Origin: Otatea glauca
Lineage: Eukaryota; Streptophyta; Magnoliopsida; Poales; Poaceae
Direction: 5' to 3'
Assembly: GCA_036346275.1 (NCBI GenBank)
Contig: CM070713.1
Coordinates: forward strand, 60,631,567 to 60,695,566
DNA length: 64,000 bases
Shown here: positions 1 to 11,678 of the stretch, piece after piece
Numbering within the stretch: position 1 is the stretch's first letter
Layout of the letters: every line of letters begins with the position of its first letter
Notes under the pieces: generated by a model
Databases searched by the model: none
Told to the model about the DNA's origin: nothing
What the model saw: only the letters and a program-made list of their open reading frames with translations
Translations under genes and position numbers: made by a program

Positions 1-17
1 AAATGGGGGTCGTTACA
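1..17. mobile_element. 3' tip of a third 5.4-kb-family LTR
   Basis: The first 17 bases end in GGGGGTCGTTACA, the same terminus that closes the two complete long LTRs at 10106 (GTCACA) and 60493 (ATTACA). GTTACA is the exact reverse complement of the TGTAAC start of that family. The rest of the copy lies left of the window, so its duplication cannot be checked. Confidence 0.6.
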
Positions 18-353
18 TTTGGCAACTATTTGAATATGCATTTTGAGCCTTTAAACCCTAAACGACATCAAGATATGCGTCAAGATCCCTCTTAATAGTA
101 CGGCCCTAAATCTAGTAAACCGATCTTTCTTCCAGACTCCAAGATCGTCAAAAGACTAGAAAAGAGCCTTATGAATTTACCTTTTCACGATCTTGACATA
201 TTGCCGATTGGTTTGAACCTTCCTTGATATTTTAATGGTCATCAATCTTGGAATTGACCTACTTTCAATATTCTCAAGAAAAGTATTAGATCATATAACA
301 AAGTTGTCATTAATTATCAAAACCAAAACATATTGAGTGCCTAGATGCTTTCA
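18..353. mobile_element. LTR fragment related to the 43.5-46.2 kb solo LTR
   Basis: This stretch shares the block CATCCCTCTTAATAGTACGG (here slightly changed, near 85-105) and the terminal block GTGCCTAGATG...TTTCA with the 2.66 kb solo LTR at 43509-46168. Its CTTTCA end at 353 falls directly inside the gypsy integrase reading frame, just after the Gly-Asp-Leu-Val residues, so it was inserted into that older element. The other end is outside the window or replaced by the element tip at 1-17. Confidence 0.55.
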
Positions 354-800
354 CAAGATCACCAAGTTCAAAAGTTATGTCCTTTCTACCTTTACTACCA
401 GCAACCCTATATTTCTCATTCATGCGCTCTATGTTTTCTTTTGTATTCTTATACAACTTGAGAACAAATTTAGTACGTTTCTTAGCATCTAGATTTACTT
501 TCTTCGAAGATGGTAGAGGTAACAAATCAATTAGAGCGCGAGGGTTAAAACCATACACTACCTGAAAATAGCTCATCTTTGTGGTTGAATGCAGCGAACG
601 ATTGTAGACAAACTCCACATGAGGTAGACATTCTTCTTACAATTTTAAGTTTTCTTCAAAACAGCCTTTAACATAGTTGACAATGTACGGTTGACGACTT
701 CAGTTTGTCCATTAGTTTGGGGATGACAAGTGGAAGAGAATAGCAACTTTGTCCCCCAACTTGTCCCATAAGATCCTCCAAAAGTGGCTCAAGAACTTCG
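354..800 (-). pseudogene. Ty3/gypsy integrase fragment (decayed)
   Basis: Minus-strand translation gives recognisable gypsy integrase core and C-terminal sequence: CHPQTNGQTEVVNRTLS, then FVYNRSLHSTTKM, VVYGFNPRALIDLLPLP and FELGDLV. The HPQTNGQ block is the usual end of the integrase catalytic core (which carries its last acidic residue just after it). The copy is dead: there is a frameshift and a stop between the NRTLS block and the CLPHVEF block, and the frame runs into an LTR at 353. No gag, protease or RT is visible. An old retrotransposon relic, not a host gene. Confidence 0.85.
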
Positions 801-3021
801 CATATTGTACTCTTCTTTTTGATGTAATTTTATTTTTATGTAAATTGTAACTATTCAATTGTATGACATTTTGATAATCAATAAAGTTGCTGATTAATTT
901 TAGTGAGTAATTTAATTATGTATGTGATTAATTTATGTTGATGATCTCATTTGCATAATTAAATTGTCTAGGTTGTTTCAATATTATTTCCTTATGACTT
1001 TGAAATGTTAGTTTCGGATGCATTCAATGGTAACCACTCACTCGGTTCTAAAACGACAACCACTTCACACAAAATCAAGTTAAAAGATTCTCAATAAAAT
1101 TATAGAGGTAACCCTCAATGTTATGCTCTATAAAATAATATAAGTTCCAAGTTTAAATTTAACCTACGAGAAATTAAAATAATATTGTATATATTTGTTG
1201 TTTTAAGGTTGGAACCGAAGAACGTAAGATTAGAACAAGTAGCATATTTGATCTTACGGAACGAATCAATCGCTAGTATAAGTGTAGTACTACAGTATAC
1301 AATATTACACTGCTGAATTTTCTGAAATGCATGGCATTGTCATTGTTAAACGAAATTGACAAGCGAGCTATAGCTAGCTGGAAAACGCTTCTGCCTTCAG
1401 ATGTTCTACACAAGACTTCCACGTAAACGGCAAATAATATCAACTAGCAACCTATACGCGGCGTGCCACGTCGCGGGCGTTGCTATTTACACGAGAAAGA
1501 TGGGTTTTTTTCGGGAAAAAGGCTTAAACGTAATAGTAAAGAAAACGGAAAAAATGTATGTTTTTTTTTTTGCGAAGAATGATCCGAATAGGTTTTTTCT
1601 GCGCGAAAAAGGACATAAACGTAATTTTGGTTTTATGGAAAAGGACCCAAGCGCAAGCCTTAAAAACGCATAAAGGACCCAAGCGTAATATATATTCTTT
1701 TTTGAGAAAAAGGATCTATTCGTAAATTAAAAGGATCTATACGTAATTTTTATTTTGTGGAAAAGGACCCGAGCGTAAGCCTTAAAAACACATAAAGGAC
1801 CAAAGCGTAATATATATATTTTTTTGGAAAAAGGACCTATCGGTATTTTTTTCGAATAAGGATCCGATTATAATTTTTTTCTTAAAAAGACCTATCTGTA
1901 AATAAAAAAAGGACCTGTCCGTAATTTTTTGTCGGCTCGGCTCGCGGCTCGAGCCCAGCGACACGTGGACAGCGTCCCCTTCCAGGAAATCTTCCAACAT
2001 TAGAAAGGTTATGATTAGTTTCTCTTTATAAAAATACTGAATCGTGTTGAATGCATATATACTTGCATTACATTTTGCAATGCAGGATGCGTGCTCCTTC
2101 AGACACTCGGATTTGCTCGGGTATAATTAAAATAGCAAGCTCATGAAACACAAGGTTCGATAGTATAATTCAGGTACAAACGCGCAAAGTCCTTCTATTG
2201 GCTCTTTGATTAGTAAACTACTTAATTAGTTATGAACGACTTGGTAGTTCCGTTCGATTATTTTATACACGTAAGCAATATTCCCCTGTGGCTGCAATAT
2301 CTTTTACTTATTTGAACAAAAAAAATGTTTCGCATATACATGCCTGGATAAAACTTCAGATTTTGTGCAGACATATAGAGTTTTAGACCTGTTTCGAATG
2401 AATTGGAATTTGATCGCATGAGTCTAGTAAAGAACCAGTTCACCTTACGCAAGAATATATCCTCGGGTTTCAAAATAGACCTTAATTAACTAACGGCGGG
2501 TGGTCAGAAAATATCCATACAAAATAACTTCGGCCAAGAAAGCCTTGTTCGTACTATGAAACCTAGTTTGAGACAGAGGACCTGTTAATTACCAGATTCC
2601 AAGATAATTATAGAGCTTCTTACTATGAACTTCACACGAATTCTTGCGCTCTGAACGATCTTTTCTCGAGGAAGCCAGCCATGGACGACTCGGCGTAGCC
2701 GGCGACCACCAAATGGTGCGCGCGTGAGCGTTTTTGTTTCCTTGGACTCGATTGCGGTCGTGCTGATCATGACCTGCAGCCACAGGCACGCGCCGCCCAT
2801 GCACGGTGTCAACTGTCAGGCTCAGGTAGGCAACCGCTTGCCGTCATTATTTCTCTGAAGCTGCTGATATGAACAATTGTTTACCGGCACTACTGGATAT
2901 GTGGACGGTTAACCGAACTGCTCCAGGCCGAAAGGGACAACTGTGAACAGCAGATAACCCACGGGAGAATGGACCGAAATACATCGAAGTGGTTCTTAAA
3001 AATATCCTCTTTTTTTTTTTA
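801..3021. other. Intergenic; degenerate ~20-60 bp repeats at 1490-1960
   Basis: No gene is supported. Between about 1490 and 1960 there are many diverged copies of a motif like AAAAGGACC..AGCGTAAT (also read as AAAGGATCTAT.CGTAAT), separated by A/T-rich spacers. A second, similar kind of array lies at 13330-13700. The remainder is AT-rich sequence with no recognisable open frame. Confidence 0.5.
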
Positions 3022-3279
3022 CTCCGTCCCGTCACAAATAGTTGTCGTTTTGGATATAGACGTAGTCAAATTTTCGAAACTTTGACTATCAATATTTTTT
3101 AAAATATTTAAATTATATACATAAAAATCATGTGTGTAGATTTGTCTAGAAAAGTGCTTTCATAATATTTTAATTTTATTGGGTTTTATAATTATATTAT
3201 AATATGAACTAGAAGTTAAAGTTGTGTTTTAGAGACTATGTCAATACCCAAAACAACAACTATATATGACCAGCGGAAG
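3022..3279. mobile_element. Stowaway-like MITE
   Basis: The element starts CTCCGTCCCGTCACAAATAG and ends with the inverted counterpart (reverse complement CTTCCGCTGGTCATATATAG...TTGTTTTGG). Both ends carry AGTTGT(C/T)GTTTTGG. It is flanked by TA dinucleotides at 3020-3021 and 3280-3281, the Tc1/mariner-type target. Length 258 bp, AT-rich interior and no coding capacity, all as in Stowaway MITEs. Confidence 0.8.
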
Positions 3280-4109
3280 TAGTTGAGTTACTATATATTT
3301 TTTAAAATATATATATATATACACACGCCAAGTCAGCGCTATGCAGAGTACATAATGAGCTGGATCAACTACATTGGTTGTTCTGTTCATGTATACAAAG
3401 AAAGGACTACATTGGTTCTGAAGAGACGTATGAGAGTACCTGAAGGGTGAGAAGTACAGGATATATTCTCTTCTTTTAGTTGTGTTTAGTAAGTATAAGC
3501 GACCCAATCAGTCGATCGATCGAGTTGATATATTAGATCATTGCTTTTGTAACTTAGCGGACGTTTGATCATTGCTTTTGTAACTTAGCGGACGTTTGAT
3601 GATCACGGCCATGTTTGAAATAACCATTGATGGACGCATCCAGCCCCACAACGAAGTGTCCACTAGATAAGTCACAATTTCTTCCTCCTGATCACTACCC
3701 ACTCCATCTGCCATGGACGATTATTGAAAAGGGCCCTTGACATCCATTTGAATGACTCCTTATTAGAGGTAAAAGTTTTCGTACAAATCAATTGATTTTT
3801 TGAAAGTTTTCCTGACCAATTTGAAAATTTTCAAGTCAAAAGTCCAAATTATTTCGAGTTGAAAGTTCGGATAAGTTTAATTGAAGTTTCAATTCTTCAT
3901 TTCAAAGGTAGATCAAGGCAAGGAGGGGTGGGGGAGACAATGGCCCGATACGGTGCAGATTGGCAATGGATGAAGTTGGCGTGCAACACTTTGGGTAGCA
4001 GCGGACACTTGTGTCCACTGATTAAGAATACATAGATCCTATTTCAATATAGACAATCCAAATATTGTAGCGAATCCTATAGTTAAAGGTCTACCACGAG
4101 ATATCTATA

Positions 4110-4141
<32 letters not shown>
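3280..4141. other. Intergenic stretch ending in a (TA)n tract
   Basis: No gene seen. It includes the 31-bp duplication and ends in a (TA)n tract at about 4108-4141 that abuts the Helitron 5' end. Confidence 0.5.
3536..3597. repeat. Perfect 31-bp tandem duplication
   Basis: The unit beginning GATCATTGCTTTTGTAACTT occurs twice head to tail (3536-3566 and 3567-3597) without a mismatch. It looks like a recent local slippage or repair duplication in intergenic DNA. Confidence 0.9.
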
Positions 4142-4144
<3 letters not shown>

Positions 4145-4709
4145 ACCACTTCTAATTAGGAGTTGGTGGCAGTGGTCCGTTCTCCTTTAGAGTATCTAAT
4201 TTGTTGAATCTGACATGAACGGCTGAGATAAAAGAGGATTTAATCATATCTTAGATGGAAGGATTTTATCATATCCTTTTTCAATAGAAATATTATTTAG
4301 TATATCTCTGTTCACATGTTCTTACTATGGAAGGATGTTATTCATATATCTTATAAATGGAAGGATTTTCTCATTATGTCCTGCATGGATAAAAGAATAT
4401 ACTCACCATATCCCATAATACGGGAATTTTATCTCATCATATCTGGAAATGCATAAATTAAAAGGAAAGAATCACGCAACCAAATCATGTGCCAATCACG
4501 AAGATGTCGGGGAGACCTGGCTTCCATCCGCCTGCATACGCTGCCTTTTGCTTTCATCTACTCCCTATTAGAGGGCACCCACTCTCATCTCAAAGAGGAC
4601 AGGCCGATCGGTAGTGGAGACACACGCAGAAAGAGAAGAGAAGAGAAAGGCTGCGTGCAATAAGCAAGAAGATTTCATGCAAGAGAAAGGCAATAACTTT
4701 CTCGTCCTT

Positions 4710-7075
4710 TGTAACATCCCGAAAAATGCAATAATATGAAAATTAATATTTTGAATTTGAATATAATTATTACTGATTTTTCCTGGCATGATTGGAATTT
4801 ATTTGGAATTTCTTGGATTCTTGTATTGTGAGAAAAATCAAATAAATAGAAATTTATGAAAGGATAATGGTAAAAAGATCAAAAGATAAAAATAAAATTT
4901 TGTAAAAATTACCATGGAACCCTAACCATGCTGGTAAGTCAGTAAAATTAACAAGTAAAAATTTTATGAACAGAAAAGTGAGTAAATAAAATGAATGACA
5001 CCTCTTTTGACTAGAAACAGTACAAGTCAGAATTAATGAAAAATATTCGAAGCTTATCTGGAGCCATAAAATTACCATAACACCCTCCGAGTATAATTTA
5101 CCTCTGGTACAAATTCCAAGAATTTATAATCTCATTTATACCCTCTAAAAATTCAAAAACAGAGGCTTCAAAAATCTGAAAATTATCAGGTCAGAATTTT
5201 AATAAAATATCTACTTGATATTTTGACTTGAAATTTTTATGGAGACATCCTTAACCTAATTATAACTCTTCAAAAAAAATTTAAAAATAAATAATATCAA
5301 ATGAACCCTTAAAGAAATAAAAAACCGAAATGGAAATTTTGGCTTATGTACAGTGTCAGAATTTTTATAATTCAACCGTGCGGTATTTTAGTCTCAAATG
5401 TTTACTGAAGGTTATAAACTACCAGGAGATGTTGGTCAAAAAGTTTTGAAATTTTTCAACTTGATCTGATGGCCGTTTTAATGATCACATGGAGCTTGTC
5501 TCGGCCACGCTTATCCATTTGCCTCATCCTCTTTCACTGACGTGTGGGCCCTCCACTAGTCTGACCCCGTTGGCTGGCACAGCAACGGAAAAAGGGCTCA
5601 GTCACTGCCGATGGTCCCGAGACCCACTTGTCAGTGTCGTTTTCCCCTCTCCCTCTCTTCTTCCCTCTCTGCCGACCAAGACTCCCGAGCCTTCGCGCGT
5701 GCCTCGCTCGGTTTAGTGCATCGCCGTGCCATCACTACCAGACCAAAGCCACGTTGTCCCGTGTGTCTCTCGTGCCATTCTTTGACCGCTCTAGTGCCGC
5801 ACGTCGCCGAGAGAAATCCTGCGCCAGATCGTTGCCTGGAATAGAAACAGCCGCAATACTCCCCCTCCCGTTCAAACACTGGCGCCACCGACTCCCTTCA
5901 GCTATAAGTATCATGACAGCGTCGCATTGAGGCTCCCTCTTCCTCATTCACTCCCTAAACCAAACGCCAGAACCGAAACCCATGTTCTTCGCCATTTTCG
6001 CCGGAAAACCCGAATGAAGGGAAATCATCGATTCGGGCGAAATTGGTAACAATTGTTGGAAATGATTCCTTCTTTAGCTTCACCTGGCACTCTAGTTTAC
6101 TGATCACGCCGGAATTTCATCCCTCTTCGCCTACAGAGCACTCTCACCGGGTGCCTTTCTTCCCCACGGCCGGCGCACGGTGGCACGCCTCCTCAGCTCA
6201 TCTCCGCACCAACCAACCGGCAAAATGGAGTGCTATGGCCTCGTTGATGCTTAAACCACTACCCATTCGGCCGGAAACTCACCCCTTTTCTTCCCCGACG
6301 AGCCGCTCCTCCCTCCGCTGCAGGCCTCCGGTGGCAGCCCACTCCGGCCGTCCCCGGCGATGAATGACACCACCCACGGATGCGCCGTGATCCACTGGTG
6401 CCTGCCGTGCCACCCATTCAGTCGGAGTCCCGCCGGAGCGCCGTCGCCGGCGAACCCTAGAACCAACTCTGTTCTTCGGTCACTGCGTTGTGGGCCCTCT
6501 TCGTCAGTGACGCGCTTGAAATCAGTTCAAATCGGTAAGGCGCCTTCGCAATAAGGAAAATGTATTTCCTGTTTTTCCAGAATTTTTGCATACCGAGATA
6601 CTTCAAATACTTATAACTTTTGCATTTTAACTTCAAATTGAATGAAAAAAATTTCTAAAATCATCTAAAATCTAGTAGATTCATAATATGTAATAATATT
6701 TTGAAAATGATCAATAGGTGAATTTTAAATTCAAATTTGGATAAAAGGCCTAAAGATAAGCTTTATATAAATTTTTTTTGCAAATAAGCTTAGAATTAAA
6801 TGAAACCAATTTTAATGAAATATTTATGCTTCCATAAGTTCAAATATATAAAAATATTTAAATTTCAGTTTTGTTTGAATTACTTTCTATTAAAGATTTC
6901 ATTTAATGTATTAGGAGTTCAAATAAGCATATCTTGTAACAAAAGAAATAAGAAATAAATAAGTTTGATTTATATATAATAGTATGACAGTATAATACCT
7001 GGATTTTCCAAAATAATTAATAAGTGAACTTGATTTGAACTATCTTGAAAAATATGAAATAACTTAAATGTAAAA

Positions 7076-7107
<32 letters not shown>

Positions 7108-10106
7108 GCATAGAAAGTCAAATGGTTGTAATATAGATCAAATGAATTCAAATAACCACCAAATCAGTTTTGTTGTGCTCCTGACATTACAAGGATCCTA
7201 GATGTGTAAAAATATTTAAGGTTTACTATATAAAACAGTAAATGTTTAATAGTCAAAGTGTTAATACTTGCATGATTTGAATAGTTATAACTTTCACAAA
7301 TAAACTCCAAATTTGACAAAACCAAATCCGATAACCTTGAAAAATAATACTCTTACTTTTTATACAAAAATATCTTATGTTTGTGCAAGGATGAAATAAA
7401 ATAATGTTAGACCCTAATGATCGCTTATAGGAAAACATTTCGAATAGAAGCCATTTATCGCAAAATTAACTTTAAAACGCTCTTAGTGTCATACCCTATT
7501 AATGTCTGAAAAATGGGTAGATTATCATAGATGGTATAGTCGCAATCTTGTATCAAAAACTGAATTCTTAGCGGGTAATAATTGGAACGCTCAAGCTTTT
7601 TCATCAACCGGTAGAACCCCTCGTATAAATGCAAAAACTATGGAAATCAGATTAGAAATGATATTTAGAATATGGTCTACCATATTCTCAGAAAATATTT
7701 TATTTACAACTTATTTTTCAATTAAATCTTGCTAGTTGAATACCCTTAAAAATTATGATTATCGTAACCTTTAATATCACATAAGCTTTTTCAACTATGG
7801 AAATAATGTCTCGTCTAAACACTAAAATGTATGAGATTAGCTTAGATATATTCTTCGAAGTATATGCTATCCAATTCCGAAGAAATAATCTTATTTCATT
7901 ATGTTTTGCATATAAACTTTAGTAGCCAAATAACCCTAAGTTTTATGATTAGTGAACCTTACCATAATAGGAATAAGTGAACCTTGTAATAAAGAAATTT
8001 ATAACTAACATATTTGTATCACCAGAACCTTCTTAAAAACCATAACTAAGTCCAGTAGTCCAGCTCAATAGATCTAACATATTCAAAGTCACTCTTATGC
8101 AAATCCACTTAAAGAATTAAGCACTATTCGCATAGCCCTTAAATTTTTGTTTTAATTCTTTTAATCCAAATAATTTTAGCGTCTATAATTTGAAGATATA
8201 AATACAAGAATTCATAGTTTTAGCCTCTTGAATTCGTAATTCAAGAATAGATAATCTGTTAAAGAAACCTTGCTTTGTTCGTCGTAAAAGTCATTAATAA
8301 TATGAATGTGTAATGTCTAAATCATGAGATCTTAAAATCATAATTCAAACCCTAAAGCGTTCCTGTTTTCTGCAATGAATCTTTATTTGATTTTCTGTCT
8401 GTTTTCTTTTTGCCCTTATTGAAGTTTATTATTTGCTATATTTTCCGGTCGATCGACGTGTAGAATCCGACGTCCCTTCCTCCGTCAGCTACGATCGCGT
8501 CTTCGTCGCAGCGATATATAAGCAAGGCAAGCACCCCCTTTGATCATCTTGATCCCAGTATTTAATTTGCATTGTGTTTATTAAAATGTTTCATGCATGC
8601 GTTTACTTTCTGTAAATTCGCTATTTTGTGGTACTGGTAGTTATACCTGTTGTCTCATGAAACTTCCTTGATAAGTATGAATATGTGTACCTTGATAATC
8701 ATAGAATGAGCTTAGACAATTACTTAATGTCATCATGGGTATATGCGATTACATTTTATCCAGGCTTAGCCATGCTTTAGAATCATGTAATGGATGATCA
8801 GATCAAAATTTGTTTCTTGAGAAATGGGAAATGTTGCAAATGAAGCTGTTGGTTATGGGTATTTTCATTAAAAACCCAAAATAAAACTATGGTTTTGATG
8901 CGGGCGATTATTGGCAATAGCCGGAGGTGCAAAGGGAGTTGCACGTAGTGTAGGGTGAAGTATCGCCCGTGTCGGATTAAGGACCGAACTCAGTGTTGTA
9001 TGATCCAAGATAATCCGTACAATCACAAGTGTTGGTATGGGACATCCTTAAACCAATTAAGTTATCTAGTTTAACTTTGCATTTATGGAAGGCGGGAGAT
9101 TGCACAGGCATTCCTTTCCCGGTCTGCTTATAGGGGTTTCTACATACCAATGCAACGGTGTACGCCTTGCCATAAGCAGAAACGTGGTGTTGGGTGTGAT
9201 ATGAATGGATCCAGGACTTGGGTGTGTGTTTCTGTTTCTATGGCGAGGGCTTAACGTCCCGGGCTGGTGCAAAGTTAACCTAGATAATGTAAAAGGTTTT
9301 CGTCATGAACATTCTGGCCACACGCCAAAGGTGCGTGAAACATGCGGCAAAAAGAAAAGGTCATGACTTGTGGGTAAAGTTGTACACCTCTGCAGAGTGT
9401 AAATCTAATCGATTAGCCGTTCCCTCGGTCATGGGAAACTTGGTGAACTTGCACTAGTTAAATGTTTATATTTTCTAAAATTGGGTTGTTGGTTTGGAAC
9501 TTGTTTAGCAGCTTTTGTTTCATGTCAAAGGATCGACATTGTTGGATTCCATTTCTGGATTATTCGATATTCACGATGGGTTGTGAATATTACTTATGCT
9601 TTACTTATTTCATATCAGTCAACTTGCTTTTAAAAATTCCGTTTGCAAATAACTTGTTTTACAATGTCAATTCTGCTTTATGCAAACTAACTGTAGTAGC
9701 CTCCTTTGGAATGGCCTGCATATATTATAGGTTTTGCTCAAGTCTTGCGGAGTACGAAAGTACTCACCCTTGCTTATATGTTGTTTTTAGGTGGATAAGT
9801 TAGCGAAGCTTCGAAGGTTTCTTTCGTCGCAGGTTGCGGGATGTTCTTCATCGAATCTTTCTAGGGATTATGCCTTATCATTTGCCTACGGGTTTTGGAT
9901 AGGCACACTACAAGACTTTGCTTCTTTTGCTGCTATATCTCTGAGTTGTAAAGTTTTCTTTATATTATAGCTTCCGGTTAATAATTATTGTATGGTTGTG
10001 ATTCCAATTGGTGTGTATGTGCGTACTAGCTACTGATCATGGGACTAGTACGGGATGCACATTAGATTTCCATTTTTGCATGTATGTGAAAATGGGGGTC
10101 GTCACA
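4710..10106. mobile_element. Long solo LTR (5.4 kb), copy A
   Basis: It starts TGTAACATCCCGAAAAATGC, ends GGGGGTCGTCACA, and is flanked by a perfect 5-bp duplication TCCTT (4705-4709 and 10107-10111). The uninterrupted target is seen at 12121-12140 in the sister Helitron unit. There is no second copy of the terminus inside, no gag-pol, and no primer-binding or polypurine layout I can see, so the 5397 bp behave as one LTR. A GC-rich core lies at about 5480-6545 in otherwise AT-rich DNA. Blocks near 8520, 8905-8990 and 9710-9790 recur in copy B (55038-60493). The superfamily is probably gypsy from the TGTAAC ends, but this is inference; a large non-autonomous (LARD-like) element is the other way to describe it. 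Confidence 0.8.
9750..9765 (+). other. GAAA-loop hairpin in long LTR copy A
   Basis: GAGTAC-GAAA-GTACTC forms a perfect six-pair stem closed by a GNRA-type tetraloop. The same hairpin is at 60133-60148 in copy B, where the outer pair changes from G-C to G-T (G-U in RNA), so pairing is retained. Confidence 0.7.
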
Positions 10107-10764
10107 TCCTTCAATGGTAAGGATTGATATCTCTCTACTAATTCTAATTAAGAGTTGGTGGCGATCGTCCGTTCTCCTTCAGAGTACTTGATTTAATCAT
10201 ATCTTAGATGGAAGGATTTTATCATATCTTTTTTTAATAGAAATATTATTTTAGTATATCTTTATTCACATGTTCTTACCATGGAAGGATGTTATTCATA
10301 TATCTTATAAATGGAAGGATTTTCTCATCATGTCATGCATGGATAGAACGATATACTCACCATATCCCATAATACCAGAATTCTATCTCATCATATCTGG
10401 AAATGCATAGATTAAAAGGAAAGAATCACGCAACCAAATCATGTGCCAATCACGAAGATGTCGGAGAGACCTGGCTTCCATCCGCCTGCGTACGCTGCCT
10501 TCTGCTTTCATCTACTCCTTATTAGAGTACACCCACTCTCATCTCTAGGAGGACAGCCAGTCGGTAGTGGAGACACGTAGGAAGAGAAGAGAAGAGAAAG
10601 GCTGCGTGCAAGAAGCAAGAAGATTTTCTACAAGAGTAAGGTAATAACTTGCTCGTTCTTCAATGGTAAGGATTGATATCTCTCTACTGATTCTAATTAA
10701 GAGTTGGTGGCGATCGTCCGTACTCCTTCAGAGTACTTGATTTAATCATATCTTAGATGAAAGG

Positions 10765-11678
10765 TGTCGGCGTTTCGAGCACCGGCAAGTAAATTTGTAA
10801 GTCTAAGGGGCCGCGCGTTCCACTCCCTGAATGGTTAGACTCAGAAGTCCAAGATGTATACTGGTTCGGGCCGAAGGTCCCTACTCCAGTTCGTGTGGTG
10901 GCGTTGTATTCCCTTCAGTACAGATGACTGCACAAAGTTTACAAGCGAGAGTGCTAATGTCTTAGCGAGATGAGTTCGATTGCCTCTCCTACGGGGGTTC
11001 CTACCTCCTTTTATACGAAAGGAAGGGGCAGGTTACATCGAGAATTGGGAGAGGACGAGATGATCTACACTAGGAGCTTCGGTCCTTTGTTCTGCTGACT
11101 GATCATCGCCCGTCTTGCCCATGCTGGGTCGGTAGCTTAGTTGGTCAGGGCGGTTAAGTATTTCCCCGGGAAACGGCGTACCTGCCCTCTGCGAACCTTA
11201 CGAGTGTTGACGTTGCTGCGCATGACGTGGGAGTTGCCTCGGGAGAGAGCGTGACTTCGTCATCGTATGTGACCGGCCGATGGGATGGGAGCATGACTTC
11301 GTCATCATTAAACCTTCTAGGAAGGAGCCACCGCCTTGTATAGTCACTTCGATTGACCCCGCTCGTGGGGTACGTGGTCATTGGTGGTAGAGGCTTCGAC
11401 ACGCGCCCTTGGCGGGGTTGTCTTGGCACGATCGGAGTCAGGATCCCGACCCGCGGGGTCGGGAGCTCAGCCTTGGTCGGAGCCGGGAACCCCGCCCCGC
11501 TGCGGAGGTCGGAGCCTCTGCAGTCGGAGACACTTCCTCGATCATCGGAAGGGATGTCTCGTGTGGCCTTGCAGTGCTTGATCGGCGGCAGGGGTGGGAG
11601 CGCCTGGGCTTGAGTCTGTGCTTGAGGCCACGGCTCGCCACCGGGCCGTTGGGATACCCCTGTTATAAGTATTCGTCA
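10765..11678. mobile_element. Solo LTR, 914 bp
   Basis: It starts TGTCGGCGTTTCGAGCACC and ends ATTCGTCA. The flanks are AAAGG (10760-10764) and GAAGG (11679-11683), a 5-bp duplication with one mismatch. The interrupted Helitron sequence resumes exactly after it (compare AGATGGAAGGATTTTATC at 10208). GC-rich, with no coding capacity; a TATA-like motif TTTTATACG at about 11010 could be the LTR promoter. Confidence 0.8.

Noticed and set aside
5489..6554. Several 60-106 codon frames in the GC-rich core of long LTR copy A
   Set aside because: Frames overlap in several registers, show no domain, and lie within a solo LTR with defined ends.
9902..9915. CACTACAAGA as a possible CACTA end
   Set aside because: The same words occur at the equivalent place in both long LTRs, so they are internal LTR sequence.
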